64,000 nucleotides of DNA from Pseudomonas sp. UBA5706 (lineage in GTDB: Bacteria > Pseudomonadota > Gammaproteobacteria > Pseudomonadales > Pseudomonadaceae): positions 1-64,000 of the forward strand of contig NZ_DIHC01000004.1 of NCBI RefSeq assembly GCF_002419965.1. The letters are read 5' to 3'. The notes below the pieces were generated by a model. It was not told the DNA's origin. It searched no databases and saw nothing but the letters and a program-made list of their open reading frames with translations. Positions 61,785-64,000 of this stretch are shown piece by piece (the first letter of the stretch is position 1; each line of letters begins with the position of its first letter). The position numbers were made by a program, and so were the translations under genes.

Positions 61785-62902
61785 CGGTGCTGTCTCCTCT
61801 GGCTGCCTGGCAGCAGGCGGTCGACACCCAAGGTTTTCAGCCCGACGAGGCTCAGCACCAGGCCGCGCAAAAACTCCAGGAATGTTGGCTGGCGCTACGT
61901 GACGGCAGGCCAGGCGCTCCGTTGAAAGGTGTGTACCTGTGGGGACCGGTCGGGCGCGGCAAGACCTGGCTCATGGACCGTTTCTTCGAAGGGATGCAGG
62001 TGCCCGCACGCCGCCAGCACTTCCATCATTTCATGCGTTGGGTGCATCAGCGTCTGTTTCAACTGACCGGCGTGGCCAGCCCCCTAGAGGTGTTGGCCCG
62101 GGAGCTGGGGCAGGAGGTGCGCGTGCTGTGTTTCGACGAACTGTTCGTCAATGACATTGGCGACGCGGTGATCCTCGGCGGCCTGCTGCGCGCCATGTTC
62201 GAGGAAGGCGTCACGCTGGTCTGCACCTCCAACCAGTTGCCCGAGCAGTTGTATGCCAACGGGCACAATCGTGAACGCTTCGTGCCAGCGATTACAGCGA
62301 TCAATCACTACATGACAGTCGTGTCGGTGGACGGCGGGGAGGATCATCGGCTGCACCCAGGCCTGGCGCAGCAGCGTTATTGGGTGACGCGAGCGCAGGG
62401 GCCGAGCGCGCTGGTCGAGGTGTTCGAGACCTTGAGCAGTGGCGAGTCGGTGTCGACGCAACCGGTGCCGTTGGGTCGCCGTCATCTGCCGGTGCTGCGT
62501 TGCAGCAAAACGGTGGTGTGGTGCTGTTATGCCGACCTGTGTGAGCAACCCCTGGCTGCCATGGATTTCATTGAGCTGTGCGATCGCTACAAGGCCGTCT
62601 TGTTGAGCCAGGTCCCGGCCTTGAGTGCGCCTCAGCGCGATGGGCGAATTGCCCGGGGTACCGAGGACGGCGTGGAGCAGGTGGCGGCGGGGGATCGCGA
62701 GCTGCCGCAATTGTCGGCGTACGATGACGGCGTGCGGCGTTTCATTGCGCTGGTGGACGAGTGCTACGACCGCAAGGTGCCGCTGTACGTCGAGGCGGCG
62801 ATGCCGATGCAGGAGTTGTACACCGAAGGTTACCTGGCGTTTGCCTTTCGCCGGACACTGAGCCGCTTGCAGGAAATGCAACTGGCGCGGTTCGGGCATT
62901 AG
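61781..62902 (+). CDS. zapE: ZapE-like AFG1 family ATPase
   Basis: The 373-residue P-loop ATPase has Walker A GPVGRGKT, Walker B VLCFDELFVNDIGDA, sensor 1 CTSNQLPEQLYANGHNRERFVPAI, and a C-terminal AFG1 region. ZapE acts at the FtsZ ring in E. coli, and related proteins bind membrane proteases. Translational coupling with an MFS transporter is unusual for zapE, suggesting this could be a paralogue with a different partner. Confidence 0.9.
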   Translation: MTVLSPLAAWQQAVDTQGFQPDEAQHQAAQKLQECWLALRDGRPGAPLKGVYLWGPVGRGKTWLMDRFFEGMQVPARRQHFHHFMRWVHQRLFQLTGVASPLEVLARELGQEVRVLCFDELFVNDIGDAVILGGLLRAMFEEGVTLVCTSNQLPEQLYANGHNRERFVPAITAINHYMTVVSVDGGEDHRLHPGLAQQRYWVTRAQGPSALVEVFETLSSGESVSTQPVPLGRRHLPVLRCSKTVVWCCYADLCEQPLAAMDFIELCDRYKAVLLSQVPALSAPQRDGRIARGTEDGVEQVAAGDRELPQLSAYDDGVRRFIALVDECYDRKVPLYVEAAMPMQELYTEGYLAFAFRRTLSRLQEMQLARFGH

Positions 62903-63015
62903 GACAGGCGCGTTGTGAACGCTCTACCAGAACCGCTTGCCGAGGGGGGCGCCCTTCAAACCGCCAACGCCGGCAAGCCGTGCGACCAAAGAAAGTCAGC
63001 GTGCGAACATGTCTG

Positions 63016-63951
63016 TCAGGACCGGCCTCTCCGCCTTTGTGCCAGCACATGCTTGATCCCTTCAGTCACCAGCACCATCACCCCTAGCCAGATCGGCAGG
63101 TAGGTCATCCATTCATCTCGACCGATGGATTCTCCTAATAACAATGCAACACCCACCAGCAGTACCGGCTCGACGTAACTCAGTAGCCCGAAAACGCTGA
63201 ACGCCAGCAGGCGGCTGGCAAGAATATAGCTGACCAGTGCCGACGCGCTGATCGCCCCCAAAACCGGAATCAACAGATACAAGCCTGGAACCTGCTCGAC
63301 CACCGCCGGATTGCCCTGGCAGATAAACCACACCGCCACCGGCAGGATCAGCGACATGTCCCACCATAACCCACCCAGGTTGTCGGTTTTGAGTTTGCGC
63401 CGCAGGACGAAATACAGCGGATAGCCCAGACACACCACCAGGGTCTCCCAGGAAAAGCTCCCCAGCCGCAGCAACTCGTTGCCCACCCCGATCACTGCGC
63501 AACAGGCAGCGATCTTCTGCAGGCGCGACAAGCGCTCCCCATAGGCCACGCGACCGGTGAGGATCATCGTCAACGGCAGCAGGAAATAACCCAGCGACAC
63601 CTCCAGACTGCGCCCGTGCAGCGGCGCCCAGAGAAACAGCCACAGTTGCACACCGATGAGCGTCGCCGACAACGTCAGGGCCGCCAGCAGCGACGGGGTC
63701 TGGCGGATGCGCATTGCCAGGGCGCGGGCCAGTTTCCAGTCGCCGCTGGAGAGCATGAATGCCGTCACGCAGGGCAGGGTCAGCAGCATGCGCCAACCGA
63801 ATATTTCTTCTCCACTCAATGGTTTCAGCAATGAGGTGTAGTAGTACATGACCGCGAAGAGGCAGGAGGCCATAACCGATAACGCAACGCCCTTGTACAC
63901 AGGGGCTCCTTTGTTTTGAGTAGCACGTTTCAATTTTATTGAAGTAAGCAT
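63016..63951 (-). CDS. rarD: EamA/RarD family DMT transporter
   Basis: The 311-residue protein has ten membrane segments of the drug/metabolite transporter fold, with RarD-type features (GVALSVMASCLFAVMYYYTSLLKPLSGEEIFGWRML divided among two helices; SYVEPVLLVGVALLLGE). RarD was named for chloramphenicol sensitivity; the true substrate is unknown. The ATG at 63951 is preferred over GTG 63972. Its 3' end is 114 bp from zapE, which is convergent. Confidence 0.88.
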   Translation of the reverse strand: MLTSIKLKRATQNKGAPVYKGVALSVMASCLFAVMYYYTSLLKPLSGEEIFGWRMLLTLPCVTAFMLSSGDWKLARALAMRIRQTPSLLAALTLSATLIGVQLWLFLWAPLHGRSLEVSLGYFLLPLTMILTGRVAYGERLSRLQKIAACCAVIGVGNELLRLGSFSWETLVVCLGYPLYFVLRRKLKTDNLGGLWWDMSLILPVAVWFICQGNPAVVEQVPGLYLLIPVLGAISASALVSYILASRLLAFSVFGLLSYVEPVLLVGVALLLGESIGRDEWMTYLPIWLGVMVLVTEGIKHVLAQRRRGRS

Positions 63952-64000
63952 CGCTTTCTCGTCAGGTGTCACAACCGGGCTCTGATGGCCCGCTTGCAGA

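Overview
The window looks like a chromosomal segment of a fluorescent plant-associated Pseudomonas, most likely of the P. syringae complex. This is inferred from the protein families (DUF1654, DUF3509, DUF6388-like, BenE, FolE next to aroC and prmB), the high GC content, and the short inverted repeats built on ACGCTCTGCGT at the left edge, which are typical of that group. No database search was possible. All functional names rest on motif reading and family knowledge.

Layout. 0.1-12.6 kb is ordinary chromosome: tetR-pssA (minus), a CurA-type reductase, an SDR, an LD-carboxypeptidase, an HBM-type chemoreceptor, BenE, a divergent MarR/aminotransferase pair with twin operators, a GST, an LprI-type periplasmic protein, a glutaredoxin-like protein and folE. 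13.8-19.6 kb is an accessory island of phage ancestry. It holds a LexA-boxed DUF1654 gene, a small secreted peptide, an S24/HTH repressor facing a phage-type gene across a three-site operator, a Com-like zinc-finger gene overlapping a GH5 glycosidase, and a complete lysis set (holin, Rz, nested Rz1, endolysin-like protein). It contains no capsid, tail, integrase or replication gene.

19.7-30 kb returns to a backbone resembling the P. aeruginosa PA1674-PA1684 order: a PAS-PAS chemoreceptor, a Smr-domain protein, an isochorismatase-like protein, prmB, a membrane-anchored protein, an alpha/beta hydrolase, aroC, an MFS transporter and an acireductone dioxygenase homologue that has lost three of four metal ligands. 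30-38.4 kb holds a LuxR solo, DUF3509, an ankyrin protein, a PLDc_N microprotein, a hipBA module with two identical palindromes, an LTA-synthase-like enzyme and RraB.

38.8-50.9 kb holds the ATP-grasp/alpha-E/transglutaminase trio, a rhodanese without its cysteine, a 31-residue membrane peptide, a thiolase plus FadJ-like pair, a class I glutamine amidotransferase, CorA, PlsC and a crotonase. 51.1-64 kb holds an NCS1 permease, an XRE regulator, a GNAT enzyme, tRNA-Ser(GGA), a second isochorismatase-like protein, a dCache chemoreceptor, SulP, an MFS-zapE pair and RarD.

The most unusual element is the lysis island. It looks like a regulated, structure-free lysis cassette carrying a translationally coupled Com-GH5 cargo. 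It could release cell contents, including a leaderless glycosidase, after DNA damage.
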